Part shown: positions 23,170 through 32,534 of the stretch, in pieces
How positions within the stretch are numbered: position 1 is the first letter of the stretch
Layout of the letters: each line of letters starts with the position of its first letter
Source of the DNA: Azoarcus sp.
GTDB taxonomy: Bacteria; Pseudomonadota; Gammaproteobacteria; Burkholderiales; Rhodocyclaceae
Direction: 5' to 3'
DNA length: 64,000 bases
Assembly (NCBI GenBank): GCA_030656215.1
Contig: JAUSOD010000062.1
Span: 49,545-113,544, forward strand
The notes under the pieces: model-generated
The model's database searches: none
Seen by the model: the letters and a program-made list of their open reading frames with translations, nothing else
Told to the model about the DNA's origin: nothing
Program-made: the position numbers and the translations under genes

Positions 23170-24204
23170 ATGAAGCGTCGTCTTTCCGCTCTTGCCGTGT
23201 TGTCCGTCGCTGCAGCGACCGTCAGCCTGCCCGCAGTTGCCCGCGACAACATCCAGATCGCCGGTTCCTCGACGGTGTTGCCGTTCTCGTCCGTCGTTGC
23301 TGAAAACTTCGGCAAGACCTTCGCCCAATTCAAGTCGCCGGTTGTTGGCTCCGGTGGTTCCTCGGGTGGCCTGCGGCAGTTCTGCCAGGGCGTTGGTGCC
23401 AACACCATCGACATCGCCAATTCTTCGCGCCGGATCAAGGAAGACGAAGTTGCAGCCTGCGCCAAGGCTGGCGTGACCAAGATCCTCGAAGTCAAGATCG
23501 GCTACGACGGCATCGTTTACGCATCGCGTCGCGACAGCGCCAAGTTCGCGTTTGAGCCGCGTCACATCTTCCTGGCGGCTGCCAAGGAAGTGCCACAGGA
23601 CGGCAAGATGGTTGCCAACCCCTACTCCCGCTGGTCGCAGATCGACAGCAGCCTGCCGGACCAGGAAATCACCCTGGTGATCCCCGGTTCCAACCACGGT
23701 ACACGTGAAGTCTACGAAGAAAAGACCGTGATCCCGGGCTGCGAGACCTTCGCCGAAGTCAAGGCAATGACCGACAAGAAGGCCGCGCACAAGTTCTGTA
23801 ATGCCATCCGCACCGACGGCCGTGTCGTCGAAGTTGCTGGTGACTACACCGAAACCCTGGCCCGCCTGGATTCGCAGAAGACCGCCGTTGGCGTCTTTGG
23901 TCTGTCCTTCTACAACGCCAACCGTGACCGCCTGCACGTTGCCACCATGTCTGGTGTGGTGCCCAGCGAAGCGACCATCGAAACCGGCGAGTACCCGGTC
24001 TCGCGTCCGCTCTACTTCTACATCAAGGATGCTCACGTCGGTGTGATCCCCGGTCTGATTGAGTACGCCCAGTACCATCTGTCGCCGCAGGTTTCCGGTC
24101 CTGGCAGCCCGTTGGACAAGGCTGGCCTGATCCCGCTGAATACCAAGGAGCGTGCTGAAATCGCCAAGAGTGTCAAGGAACGCCAAGCCGTTTCCTTCAA
24201 GTAG
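23170..24204 (+). CDS. pstS: Phosphate ABC transporter substrate-binding protein PstS
   Basis: Periplasmic phosphate receptor. A signal peptide (MKRRLSALAVLSVAAATVSLPAVA) precedes the mature domain, whose phosphate loops are visible as IAGSSTVLPFSS, VGSGGSSGG, IDIANSSR and IPGSNHGTREVYE. The 344-aa product is of the larger PBP_like_2 type with a Cys pair at the ligand side. It diverges from ars operon 1 with 207 bp between, which must hold its promoter; I see no convincing PhoB box there. It is followed by a terminator-like hairpin and then pstCAB. Confidence 0.93.
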   Translation: MKRRLSALAVLSVAAATVSLPAVARDNIQIAGSSTVLPFSSVVAENFGKTFAQFKSPVVGSGGSSGGLRQFCQGVGANTIDIANSSRRIKEDEVAACAKAGVTKILEVKIGYDGIVYASRRDSAKFAFEPRHIFLAAAKEVPQDGKMVANPYSRWSQIDSSLPDQEITLVIPGSNHGTREVYEEKTVIPGCETFAEVKAMTDKKAAHKFCNAIRTDGRVVEVAGDYTETLARLDSQKTAVGVFGLSFYNANRDRLHVATMSGVVPSEATIETGEYPVSRPLYFYIKDAHVGVIPGLIEYAQYHLSPQVSGPGSPLDKAGLIPLNTKERAEIAKSVKERQAVSFK

Positions 24205-24215
24205 TCCCGCACGAC

Positions 24216-24244
24216 AAAAGGGGGGGCGTGTGCCCCCTTTTTTT
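24216..24244 (+). terminator. Hairpin terminator between pstS and pstC
   Basis: AAAAGGGGG pairs with CCCCCTTTT across an 8-base loop and is followed by more T. Partial termination here would make PstS more abundant than the membrane components, a common arrangement in binding-protein operons. Confidence 0.75.
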
Positions 24245-24267
24245 GGACCATTCAGCGGAAATAGCAT

Positions 24268-25647
24268 ATGAACAACTTTACTGTCGCCATCGCCCTGCTG
24301 ATGCTCGCGGCGCTGGCCTACCAGCTTGGTTTGACGAAAGGTCGTGGCGTTGTCGCGCTGGCCGGTCATCGCGCCACGCATTCGCGCCCCGGCTACCACG
24401 GTGCCCTGGCCATCCTGCGTGCCGCAGTGCCGGCTTTTGTCGTCTATGCCTTGTGGGTTGTTTTCGGTAATCAGGTGATCCATTCCCTGGTCCTGGAAAG
24501 CATTCCTGCCGAATTCCTGCCTCAGGACTCGTTGCAGCAGAAAGTCATGCTGCAGCGCCTGAGCAATATTGCTTCCGGTTTTGGCGTCCTCGGTGACGCG
24601 CAGCCCTACGAGCTGGCTGCGGCCGATGTCATGCGCCAGTTTCAAGGTGTCGGTGAGACCATTGTTACCGCCCTGATGGCCACTGTCGCAGCCCTCGGCT
24701 TGTTCTGGTCGTGGCGCACGACGACAGCCGAAACCCGTGCCCGCAACAAAGTCGAGCGGGCAATCAATGTGGCGCTGATCGCGTGCTCGGCCGTTGCCAT
24801 CCTGACCACCATCGGCATCGTCATGTCGATGCTCGGCGAATCCTTGCGCTTCTTCCAGATGGTCAGTCCGACCGACTTCTTCTTCGGTACGGTCTGGAAT
24901 CCCCGTTTTGCCACGATGGGTGCCGAGGGGCAGAGTGGCTTCGGCATGCTGCCGCTGATGGCCGGTACTCTGATGATCTCGTTCATCGCCATGCTGGTTG
25001 CCGTTCCTGTCGGTCTGATGACGGCTATCTACATGGCTGAATATGCGAGCAGCCGCACGCGTTCGCTGGTCAAGCCGGTGGTCGAAGTGCTGGCTGGTAT
25101 CCCGACCATTGTTTATGGCTTTTTTGCACTGGTTACTGTCGGGCCGATCCTGTCGTCGATCGGTGCGGCCATCGGTGTTGACATCCGGGCAACCTCGGCA
25201 CTGACTGCGGGTCTGGTCATGGGTATCATGATCATCCCCTTCATCTCCTCGCTGTCCGATGACATCCTCACCCAGGTGCCGAAGACGATGCGTGACGGTT
25301 CGCTCGCACTGGGTGGGACCAAGTCGGAAACCATCATCAAGGTGGTCCTGCCGGCAGCGTTGCCGGGTATCGTTGGCGCCATCCTGCTAGCCTTGAGCCG
25401 GGCCATCGGCGAAACGATGATCGTCGTGCTGGCGGCGGGCAACAGCCCGGTGCTGACGGCGAATCCCTTTGAAGCCGTATCCACGGTGACCGTCTCCATC
25501 GTCAATCAGCTCACCGGCGACCAGGATTTCGCCAGTGCCCAGTCGCTCGTGGCTTTCGCACTCGGTCTGACGCTGTTTGTGATGACCCTGATCCTCAACG
25601 TGATCGCACTGGTCATCGTGCGCAAGTACCGCGAACAATACGAGTAA
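24268..25647 (+). CDS. pstC: Phosphate ABC transporter permease PstC
   Basis: Membrane subunit of the Pst phosphate importer. The 459-aa protein is longer than E. coli PstC (about 319 aa); the extra N-terminal 150 residues carry additional spans, as in alphaproteobacterial forms. The permease domain has YMAEYASSRTRSLVKPVVEVL, GIPTIVYGFFAL and the EAA-like loop DGSLALGGTKSETIIKVVLPAALPG, then RAIGETM. It is 4 bp from pstA, so both are in one transcript. Confidence 0.93.
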   Translation: MNNFTVAIALLMLAALAYQLGLTKGRGVVALAGHRATHSRPGYHGALAILRAAVPAFVVYALWVVFGNQVIHSLVLESIPAEFLPQDSLQQKVMLQRLSNIASGFGVLGDAQPYELAAADVMRQFQGVGETIVTALMATVAALGLFWSWRTTTAETRARNKVERAINVALIACSAVAILTTIGIVMSMLGESLRFFQMVSPTDFFFGTVWNPRFATMGAEGQSGFGMLPLMAGTLMISFIAMLVAVPVGLMTAIYMAEYASSRTRSLVKPVVEVLAGIPTIVYGFFALVTVGPILSSIGAAIGVDIRATSALTAGLVMGIMIIPFISSLSDDILTQVPKTMRDGSLALGGTKSETIIKVVLPAALPGIVGAILLALSRAIGETMIVVLAAGNSPVLTANPFEAVSTVTVSIVNQLTGDQDFASAQSLVAFALGLTLFVMTLILNVIALVIVRKYREQYE

Positions 25648-25650
25648 GCC

Positions 25651-27003
25651 ATGAATACACCCAACAACAAAGGTTATGCGGGCATCGAGGCCAAGGTGAA
25701 GGCCTCGTTGAAACGGCGCCAGCGCGAGGAAACCCGTTTCCGCCTGTTCGGTATTGGCGCCGTGCTGGTGGCGCTGGCACTGGTCGCCTCGCTGTTCGGG
25801 ACGATCCTGTCCAAAGGCTTGCCTTCCTTCTGGCAATCGACTTTCGTCCTCGATGTTCATTTCGATCCGGAAGTCGTCCAGATCGGGCCGAAGCCGGTGC
25901 TGGAAGCGGGTGAAGCACCCGCCCAGTTCAACGAACGGGACCTGGCCTGGCAAATGGAGCTCGGCTTTGTCGATTTTAACCAGTTGCTGATCAATGCGCT
26001 GACCAAGCACATTCCTGCGGCAGCCGATTCGCCGCGCGATGCCATGGCACTGATTACCAGCGGCGAGCATTTCGCACTGCGTGACCGGGTTGTCGCCGAT
26101 CCGAGCATCATCGGCAAGACCTTGCGTCTGAACCTGCTTGCCGATGCCAACGTCGATGTCTGGCTGAAGGGCAATATCGACCGCAGCTTGCCCGATGATC
26201 GCCAGCAACTCAGTGCCCAGACCCGCGAGTGGGCAGACAAGCTGTCCGCTGACGGGGTGATCAAGAACAAGTTCAGCACTGCCATCTTCCTCAACCCCGA
26301 CTCGCGCAGTTCGCTGGCCGCCGCCGGTCTGGCCGGTGCCTTCATGGGCTCGCTGATGATGATGATGATCGTCATCCTGCTGGCGGTGCCGATCGGTGTT
26401 GCCTCGGCGATCTATCTGGAAGAGTTCGCACCCAAGAACTGGATCACCGACCTGATCGAGGTCAATATCAACAACCTCGCTGCCGTGCCCTCCATCGTCT
26501 TTGGTCTGCTCGGGGCGGCAGTGTTCATCCTGTGGTTCAAGTTGCCGATTTCGGCACCCATCGTCGGTGGTCTGGTGCTGACGCTGATGACCTTGCCGAC
26601 CGTGATCATCGCCACCCGTTCGACGCTGAAGGCGATTCCACCGTCGATTCGCGAAGCCGCGCTGGGTGTGGGTGCGTCCAAGGTCCAGGCAACCATGCAT
26701 CATGTGCTGCCGCTGGCCATCCCGGGTATCCTGACGGCGACCATTATCGGCGTCGCTCAGGCGCTCGGCGAGACTGCACCGTTGCTGCTGATCGGCATGA
26801 GCGCTTTCGTCTCGTCCATTCCGGCGACGCCGTTCGATCAGTCGACTGCCTTGCCGGTACAGATTTTCCTGTGGCAGGGTAACGAACTGCGGAATTTCTT
26901 CGAAGGCCGGACTTCGGCCGCAATCATTGTCTTGCTGGCCCTGATGCTGACGCTAAATTCACTGGCGATCTGGCTCCGCAGACGTTACGAAACCAGGTGG
27001 TAG
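25651..27003 (+). CDS. pstA: Phosphate ABC transporter permease PstA
   Basis: Second membrane subunit of the importer, 450 aa. After the first span there is a DUF3333-like periplasmic insert of about 170 residues that E. coli PstA lacks. The permease core has [33 protein letters not shown], the coupling loop [20 protein letters not shown] and GETAPLL. It overlaps nothing but is only 5 bp from pstB. Confidence 0.93.
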   Translation: MNTPNNKGYAGIEAKVKASLKRRQREETRFRLFGIGAVLVALALVASLFGTILSKGLPSFWQSTFVLDVHFDPEVVQIGPKPVLEAGEAPAQFNERDLAWQMELGFVDFNQLLINALTKHIPAAADSPRDAMALITSGEHFALRDRVVADPSIIGKTLRLNLLADANVDVWLKGNIDRSLPDDRQQLSAQTREWADKLSADGVIKNKFSTAIFLNPDSRSSLAAAGLAGAFMGSLMMMMIVILLAVPIGVASAIYLEEFAPKNWITDLIEVNINNLAAVPSIVFGLLGAAVFILWFKLPISAPIVGGLVLTLMTLPTVIIATRSTLKAIPPSIREAALGVGASKVQATMHHVLPLAIPGILTATIIGVAQALGETAPLLLIGMSAFVSSIPATPFDQSTALPVQIFLWQGNELRNFFEGRTSAAIIVLLALMLTLNSLAIWLRRRYETRW

Positions 27004-27008
27004 TAATC

Positions 27009-27860
27009 ATGAACATGACGCAAACTTTGAACGTTCCAATGTCGACATCGGGGAGCTCCGTGAAAACCGATTCCGGCCAGCTGCCGGCTGGCAATGCCAG
27101 TACTAACATCAAGCTCAGTGCGTCCGATGTGCGCGTGTTCTATGGGCAGGCCGAGGCGCTGCACGGGGTGTCGCTTGATATCGTCAAGAATGAGGTGATG
27201 GCTTTCATCGGGCCGTCCGGCTGTGGCAAATCCACCTTCCTGCGTAGCTTCAACCGGATGAACGACACTGTTGCTGGCGCTCGCGTTACCGGCAAGATCA
27301 CCGTCGATGGCCGTGATATTTACGACCCTTCGGTTGATGTGGTGCTGCTGCGTGCCCAGGTTGGCATGGTTTTCCAGAAGCCGAATCCCTTCCCCAAGTC
27401 GATCTACGAAAATGTTGCCTATGGTGCAAGGCTGCATGGTCTGGCCGCCAACAAGTCGGATATGGACGAAGTGGTCGAATCCAGCCTGCGTCGTGCCGGT
27501 CTCTGGGAGGAGGTCAAGGATCGTCTCGAAGCGCCGGGTACCGGCCTTTCCGGCGGTCAGCAACAGCGCCTGTGCATCGCCCGTGCCGTTGCCGTCAGTC
27601 CGGATGTGATCCTGATGGATGAGCCCTGTTCGGCTCTCGATCCGATTGCCACCAGTATTATTGAAGAGCTGATCACGGAACTGAAAAAGAATTACACCAT
27701 CGTGATTGTGACGCACAACATGCAGCAGGCAGCCCGTTGTTCCGACCGAACCACCTTCTTCCACCTCGGCGATCTGGTCGAAATTGGTGATACAGCGCAG
27801 ATTTTTACCAATCCGCAGCAGAAACGGACTGAGGATTACATTACGGGTCGTTACGGTTAA
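27009..27860 (+). CDS. pstB: Phosphate ABC transporter ATP-binding protein PstB
   Basis: Energises phosphate import. The 283-aa protein has Walker A GPSGCGKS (68-75), the Q-loop VFQKPNPFP, signature [14 protein letters not shown], Walker [14 protein letters not shown] and the H-loop [11 protein letters not shown]. It starts at ATG 27009; a GTG four codons earlier overlaps pstA and is less likely. No phoU, phoB or phoR follows, unlike most housekeeping pst operons. Confidence 0.94.
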   Translation: MNMTQTLNVPMSTSGSSVKTDSGQLPAGNASTNIKLSASDVRVFYGQAEALHGVSLDIVKNEVMAFIGPSGCGKSTFLRSFNRMNDTVAGARVTGKITVDGRDIYDPSVDVVLLRAQVGMVFQKPNPFPKSIYENVAYGARLHGLAANKSDMDEVVESSLRRAGLWEEVKDRLEAPGTGLSGGQQQRLCIARAVAVSPDVILMDEPCSALDPIATSIIEELITELKKNYTIVIVTHNMQQAARCSDRTTFFHLGDLVEIGDTAQIFTNPQQKRTEDYITGRYG

Positions 27861-27900
27861 TCGTTGAAGCAAATCGAACGCTGACCGGCGAACAGGAAAT

Positions 27901-28080
27901 TACCAGTTGGGCGAGCGCTATCGGGGCGGGCAGGCGTTTCAGCTGCAGCAGGGCTGGGATGCGGGCTTCGAGTTCTCCGGTGCCGACATGGGCGACCACA
28001 GCGATTTCTTTGCCAGCCTGTTCGGTAGTGGCGCGCGCGCCGGCAAGTCGGCTGGTTCTCGGATGCAGGCCTCGAGCTGA
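27901..28080 (+). pseudogene. Fragment of a CbpA-type DnaJ protein
   Basis: A 59-codon reading frame ending in TGA matches the linker region of the intact cbpA at 40126-41064: it reads [36 protein letters not shown] and RMQ, against [30 protein letters not shown] and FRMQ there. The J-domain and the C-terminal substrate domains are missing, and the frame has no start codon in place. It is a leftover of a duplicated chaperone gene. Confidence 0.85.
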
Positions 28081-28354
28081 AGTTTGGCAATGATGGGCTG
28101 GATGATGCTGGCACCGAGAACGTCGAGCGAGTTGGCCGGCGTCATGAGCGCGGCTGCGCTAGAACGGGGGATAGTCGGGCAAGCTTGGCATGCAGGTGCA
28201 TGGTTTTCCCTTTTTCTTGCGGTTCGACTCTGCAAACGTCGGTGCGGGAGTTAACTTTAGGTCGAGTATGGAGTCTGGCTGCCGCAGTTTACGGTGACGA
28301 ATGGTGCCTTGCTGGTCGGGCGTTGCGGTGAGGTGCGCGAGCGTCTTTCGATTT
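28081..28354. other. Intergenic stretch, no gene recognised
   Basis: Follows the cbpA fragment and precedes the stop of the minus-strand diguanylate cyclase. Short frames exist on both strands but none has a ribosome site plus a recognisable product. One minus-strand frame contains MTPANSLDVLGASIIQPIIA, which looks protein-like but was not identified. Confidence 0.5.
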
Positions 28355-29950
28355 TCAGCCCGCCCGGCCCGCCAGCTCAATACGATTACCTCCGCTTTTT
28401 TTGGCGAAATACATGGCTTTGTCCGCCACCTCCAGCAAAGCCTTGTGATCCTCTCCATGCTCGGGGTACACGGCAATGCCGATACTGGGGATCATCATCA
28501 GGCTGTGTTTGCCCAGCTGGAAAGCCTGATTGAGGACAGTGCGAATCTTTTCCGCAACAGCCAACGCGTGCCCGGTCTGATCCACTTTTTCCAGCAGGAC
28601 CACAAATTCATCACCCCCGATGCGCGATACCGTGTCGGACGCACGTACGCACTGCCGCAGCCGGTCGGCCACGGCCTGCAACAGCAGATCGCCAGTGCCG
28701 TGGCCATAGCTGTCGTTTACCTGCTTGAACTTGTCCAGGTCCAGGTAAAGCAGTGCAATCAAGTCCTGCTCGCGGCGAGCCCTGAGCAAGGCCCTGTCCA
28801 TGCGTTCGTACAGCAGGGTTCGGTTGGGCAGCCCGGTGAGCTGATCGTAATGGGACATGAACTGCAGGCGCGACTGCATCTGGATACGTTGTATGGCCGT
28901 CGCGATCTGGGTCGATACGAACTGCAGCAACTCTTTGTTCTTGAGAGAGTAGCCAGCTATCGAGTCTCTGTTCTGTATCACCAGCGCACCAAAGGTGGCG
29001 TGTTGTGAAAGCAGCGGGACACCCAGCCAGTTAAGTGATTGCCGGTCCAGCGTTGGCAGGCTTGTCGGGCCTTCCGGGGTGGAGTCAGGCGTCAGCAGTA
29101 CGGCCCGCCCCGAGCCTATGATTTCGGCGCTGATTGCCCTGGCGCTCGGTGACGCCAGTGCGCAGCCTGGAGTGTGGCGGTCGGAATGGTAGGGAAAGCT
29201 CAGCGTGCCTTGGTGCTGATCCTTCAGGGCTACGCAAAACAGACTGACCGGCAGCAATGCGGCGACGATCTGGTGGATCTGTCCAAGCAGCGAGCCCAGA
29301 TCCTCGGCACCGTAGGCTGCCTCGGAAATGGCGTAAACCGCAGCCTGCATGGCTTCGTCGTGCTTGCGCTCGGTAATGTCATGGGCTACGGCGACCCGCA
29401 GTTGCTCATCTGCAGACCAGTTGGCGGACCACATGATGTGCACGATCTGCCCATCCTTGCGCACATAGCGGTTCTCGAAGTGGTTTTTCCGCTGTCCGGT
29501 CATTACTTCGCGGGCGGTGGCCAGGGTGGCGTCGCGGTCGTCCGGATAGACCAGGTCGATCATCTGTGTGCCGATGAGTTCGGCCGGGGTGTAGCCGAAG
29601 ATCCTCTCGCTGGCGGCGCTGACATAGACGAAACGGCCCTCGGCATCGACAACGCAGATGGCGTCGAGCAGCAGGTCCATGACTTTGGACGATGGTGAAA
29701 ACAAACGCCTACCCTCCCGCGTACCAAGTGATGATGGAGCGCCGGTTCCGGGCTCCGTGATGAAGAGTAAGTTTACGTCGAATAGCGCAACCGACGCTGT
29801 GCAGTATTGGGGCAAGGACTGCTGCTTGGTGGACGAGGCAGACACTCGCTTGCAGTCGCTGATGCCAGTGACGATCTCCCGCGGCATTCCGGGTGAGGCG
29901 CCCGTGCGGGTGCTCCGGCCGCGTGGCCAACGCTGCCAATGATTGACCAT
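28355..29950 (-). CDS. PAS-GAF diguanylate cyclase
   Basis: Predicted soluble c-di-GMP synthase of about 531 aa. A PAS domain (VMDLLLDAICVVDAEGRFVY through VAHDITERKHDE) is followed by a GAF domain (about residues 215-375) and a GGDEF domain. The active-site motif RIGGDEF is intact at about residues 445-449, and an RASD inhibitory site lies exactly 5 residues upstream, so activity with product inhibition is expected. The start is uncertain: no good ribosome site precedes the ATG at 29950 or 29887, and the PAS domain begins only about 90 residues in. It is divergent from another GGDEF gene. Confidence 0.85.
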   Translation of the reverse strand: MVNHWQRWPRGRSTRTGASPGMPREIVTGISDCKRVSASSTKQQSLPQYCTASVALFDVNLLFITEPGTGAPSSLGTREGRRLFSPSSKVMDLLLDAICVVDAEGRFVYVSAASERIFGYTPAELIGTQMIDLVYPDDRDATLATAREVMTGQRKNHFENRYVRKDGQIVHIMWSANWSADEQLRVAVAHDITERKHDEAMQAAVYAISEAAYGAEDLGSLLGQIHQIVAALLPVSLFCVALKDQHQGTLSFPYHSDRHTPGCALASPSARAISAEIIGSGRAVLLTPDSTPEGPTSLPTLDRQSLNWLGVPLLSQHATFGALVIQNRDSIAGYSLKNKELLQFVSTQIATAIQRIQMQSRLQFMSHYDQLTGLPNRTLLYERMDRALLRARREQDLIALLYLDLDKFKQVNDSYGHGTGDLLLQAVADRLRQCVRASDTVSRIGGDEFVVLLEKVDQTGHALAVAEKIRTVLNQAFQLGKHSLMMIPSIGIAVYPEHGEDHKALLEVADKAMYFAKKSGGNRIELAGRAG

Positions 29951-30163
29951 GGTCACCGGGCGGCTATTGTCTCTGCCCGGTCGCCGGCATAAGCTTCGCC
30001 GTTGATCGATCGGAGCGGATGGAATGACACGTCTACTGGCACAAGTTATCGTATGTTCATGGAGGCTTGGCCAGAAATGAGGAGTTCGGCCCATCCGGCC
30101 CGCTGGGAAAACCGGCGGTCTCTAATCCCTCGTCGCGAAGTGGATGCGCGTCCGCACGCTACG

Positions 30164-30262
30164 ATGGCTTGGGTTGTGCTATGGGCAGTGTACACGCTCG
30201 CCATGCTCGGCTACCTCGCGCACGACGCCGCGTGGGCCGCAACCGTGTGCAGCGCGCAATGA
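30164..30262 (+). CDS. Possible small membrane protein upstream of a diguanylate cyclase
   Basis: A 32-codon frame with one clear hydrophobic span (MAWVVLWAVYTLAMLGYLAH) ending AAWAATVCSAQ. Its TGA overlaps the ATG of the next gene (ATGA), as in translationally coupled pairs. There is no obvious ribosome site and the frame is open further upstream, so it may be chance. Confidence 0.35.
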   Translation: MAWVVLWAVYTLAMLGYLAHDAAWAATVCSAQ

Positions 30263-31854
30263 AGTTGCGAGCGCTTTCACTGGCGGAGAATCGCTACGAC
30301 GCGCTGCTCAAGCCCTATCGCGAGCATGCCGATAGCATCATGCTCGGCATGAATGTTTTCTTGCTCGTTGTCTGCTTTGGGCTGGCGCCGCTGCGTGAAA
30401 CCTGGGCCGCAGTGGCCTTGATCGGGGTGCCCACATTGGTGCTGGCTGCGCTGCTTGCGTGGCAGGCTGCCGGCAGCTTGCTGACGCGCCTCTACATGGC
30501 CTGCGCGTTCATGGCTTTTACCGGGCTGATCATTCACCAGAGTGGTGGTGACATCGAAGGACATTTCGCCGCTTTTGGCCTGATCGGAGTCCTGCTCTAC
30601 TACCGTGACTGGCGCACGATCGTCGCGGCCACGTTGTTCATCTACCTGCATCATCTGGTGCTCGGTTTTGCGCAGACGCGCGGGGTGGCGGTGTACGTGT
30701 TCGACACCGAGCTCTTCTGGAGCACGCTTGCGATCCATGTTGCCTACTTCTTGCCCTTTGTGGCGATGATGGGCTATCTGTCGATCTGGTTGCGGCGTGA
30801 GGCCTACGAAGCGCAGCACGTGATCGAGTTGGCCGGGCAGATCATGCATGGCGACCTGATGAAGACGCCCGACGTCGGCGCCCACAGTCTGCGGATGCCG
30901 TTGATCGCCGCCGTGGTCTCGATGCGCGACCGCTTGCTCGACCTGATGAGGGTGCTGCCGGTGCCGGCGGTAATTGTGCGCATGGATACCCAGGCCGTGG
31001 TGGCGGTGAATCACTCATGGGAGGCGCAGTGCGCCCCGATTCCGAGTGGGCAAACGTCCTTTGGCTCTTGTCCGGTGTGGCCGGATCCGGCGAATTGGCA
31101 TGAATTGCTTGCCGGCATGTACGGCAGGGGCGAGCGTATTCTCGACAAAGTGGAGGTCACCATGGTGCGGCGGGACGGCACGCCTGCGCTGTGTGAACTG
31201 TCGCTGATCCTGCTCGAAGATGCCGTGCCGGTGATGGCCATCGTGACCGCAGAGGACATTACCCGGCGGCGTCAAGCGGAGCTGGAGATGCAGCGCCTGG
31301 CTTACCGAGACATGCTCACCGATCTGCCCAATCGGGCGAGCCTGCAACACAAGCTGGAGACCGCCTTGCGCCAGCATGCGGAGAACGATGTGCCGTTCGC
31401 GGTGCTGATGATGGATCTGGATGGGTTCAAGCCGATCAACGACACACTTGGCCACGACGCGGGTGACGAGGCGCTGCGCATCATCGGACAACGCATCCGG
31501 CACATCAATCGCGGCACCGATTTCGCTGCACGTCTTGTCGGCGACGAGTTTGTGGTGCTGTTGCCCGGATGTGGGTCGGCAGAGGAGTCGGCCGTGGTGG
31601 CGCGCCGCTTTCTCAAGGCCATAGCCACCCCGATCGGACTCGAGGTGGCCGGCGAGGTGGTCGGCGTCGGTGCCAGCGCAGGTGTGGCCCATAGCCAGCA
31701 CGGTGCAATGACGGTCGATCAGATCCTGAAACAGGCGGATTCCGCACTCTACCGGGCGAAAAACGCCGGGCGCGGTACTGTCGTGCTGCATGATCCGGCG
31801 CTGCCAGGGGCAGCCCCGGAGCCGTACCGCTGCGCCGCAATTGGCGAAGTCTGA
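30259..31854 (+). CDS. Membrane-bound PAS-GGDEF diguanylate cyclase
   Basis: A predicted inner-membrane sensor of about 531 aa. Six hydrophobic segments fill residues 28-180, including the segment EGHFAAFGLIGVLLYYRDWR and HHLVLGF, a sensor type also seen fused to chemoreceptors. A PAS-like domain (about 235-350) precedes GGDEF. The active motif reads VGDEF (427-431), with Val in the first Gly position; such variants are often still active. The RGTD inhibitory site 5 residues upstream is present. The ATG at 30259 is preferred because the 64 upstream codons are Arg/Ala-rich shadow sequence. Confidence 0.83.
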   Translation: MKLRALSLAENRYDALLKPYREHADSIMLGMNVFLLVVCFGLAPLRETWAAVALIGVPTLVLAALLAWQAAGSLLTRLYMACAFMAFTGLIIHQSGGDIEGHFAAFGLIGVLLYYRDWRTIVAATLFIYLHHLVLGFAQTRGVAVYVFDTELFWSTLAIHVAYFLPFVAMMGYLSIWLRREAYEAQHVIELAGQIMHGDLMKTPDVGAHSLRMPLIAAVVSMRDRLLDLMRVLPVPAVIVRMDTQAVVAVNHSWEAQCAPIPSGQTSFGSCPVWPDPANWHELLAGMYGRGERILDKVEVTMVRRDGTPALCELSLILLEDAVPVMAIVTAEDITRRRQAELEMQRLAYRDMLTDLPNRASLQHKLETALRQHAENDVPFAVLMMDLDGFKPINDTLGHDAGDEALRIIGQRIRHINRGTDFAARLVGDEFVVLLPGCGSAEESAVVARRFLKAIATPIGLEVAGEVVGVGASAGVAHSQHGAMTVDQILKQADSALYRAKNAGRGTVVLHDPALPGAAPEPYRCAAIGEV

Positions 31855-31868
31855 CGTCTGCTGGATGC

Positions 31869-32132
31869 CTACGCGGCCCGCGTGGAGTGAAACAGATTCA
31901 ATATCGATCTGAACTTCTCCGCCCGGGTCTGCGGGTTGTACAAGGCAAGCAATGCGGCTTGCTTCTTGGGGTCGGCGGCTGCTGCAGTGAGGCGTTCGCG
32001 TTCTGCAAGAATCTCCGTTGCCATCCGTTCGGTCACGAAGGAAAACGGTACAGATCGGAAAAATCCGTCCGGACGGCGAATGTGGAAGCGTGGGGCAAGC
32101 TCGCCGACAGGCTTTTCAGCTCGAGTTCTCAT
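31869..32132 (-). CDS. Small hypothetical protein
   Basis: An 87-aa, basic, probably cytosolic protein of unknown function. It starts MRTRAEKPVGELAPRFHIRR and ends in a helical part (AEILAERERLTAAAADPKKQ). A strong GGAGGTGGCGCC site precedes ATG 32132, so it is likely a real gene. It converges on the diguanylate cyclase with 14 bp between. I do not recognise the family. Confidence 0.6.
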   Translation of the reverse strand: MRTRAEKPVGELAPRFHIRRPDGFFRSVPFSFVTERMATEILAERERLTAAAADPKKQAALLALYNPQTRAEKFRSILNLFHSTRAA

Positions 32133-32534
32133 GGCGCCACCTCCTTCGATGCCCTTCGAAACACCACTGTGCCGGAATCCGGCGCACAGCACTGTGGTCT
32201 AGCGCACGGTTCGGCACACGACCGGGCAGTAGCAAGGGAGTGTTCCACGACGGATTGTGGTCCTTGTCGTCAGCCGGGGGTGCTGATCCTCAGGATGAAG
32301 CTGGCGGCGCCTGTATTCCTCGATCGGCTGCCCGTCTGCAATCCACGCTTGAATGCTGTGTGTGACCTTGTATTTCAGCACGGTCAAGAAGGAGGTGCTT
32401 CAGCGTCATGAACGCGAAGAAATGCAGAACGCCCTGCATCCTTTTTCAGCCTCATTCGTCTTCATCTGCAAGAACAGGAGTGACTGCCGGTTATGCCATT
32501 CACATTGCCAGTGGTCCAGATTGAGAGGTGTACC
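32133..32534. other. Gene-poor stretch before the ArsP-like permease
   Basis: About 400 bases without a convincing gene. A plus-strand AAGGAGG at about 32390 precedes an ATG at 32408 with a 38-codon frame of no recognised product. A minus-strand 62-codon frame starts MTVLKYKVTHSIQAWIADGQ, which looks protein-like in its first 35 residues but has no ribosome site. Confidence 0.45.

Noticed and set aside
23062..24645. A 527-codon minus-strand frame across pstS
   Set aside because: Shadow of pstS and the start of pstC; the real genes have clear motifs on the plus strand.
25387..26703. A 438-codon minus-strand frame opposite pstC/pstA
   Set aside because: Gln/His/Arg-rich shadow of two well-supported permease genes.
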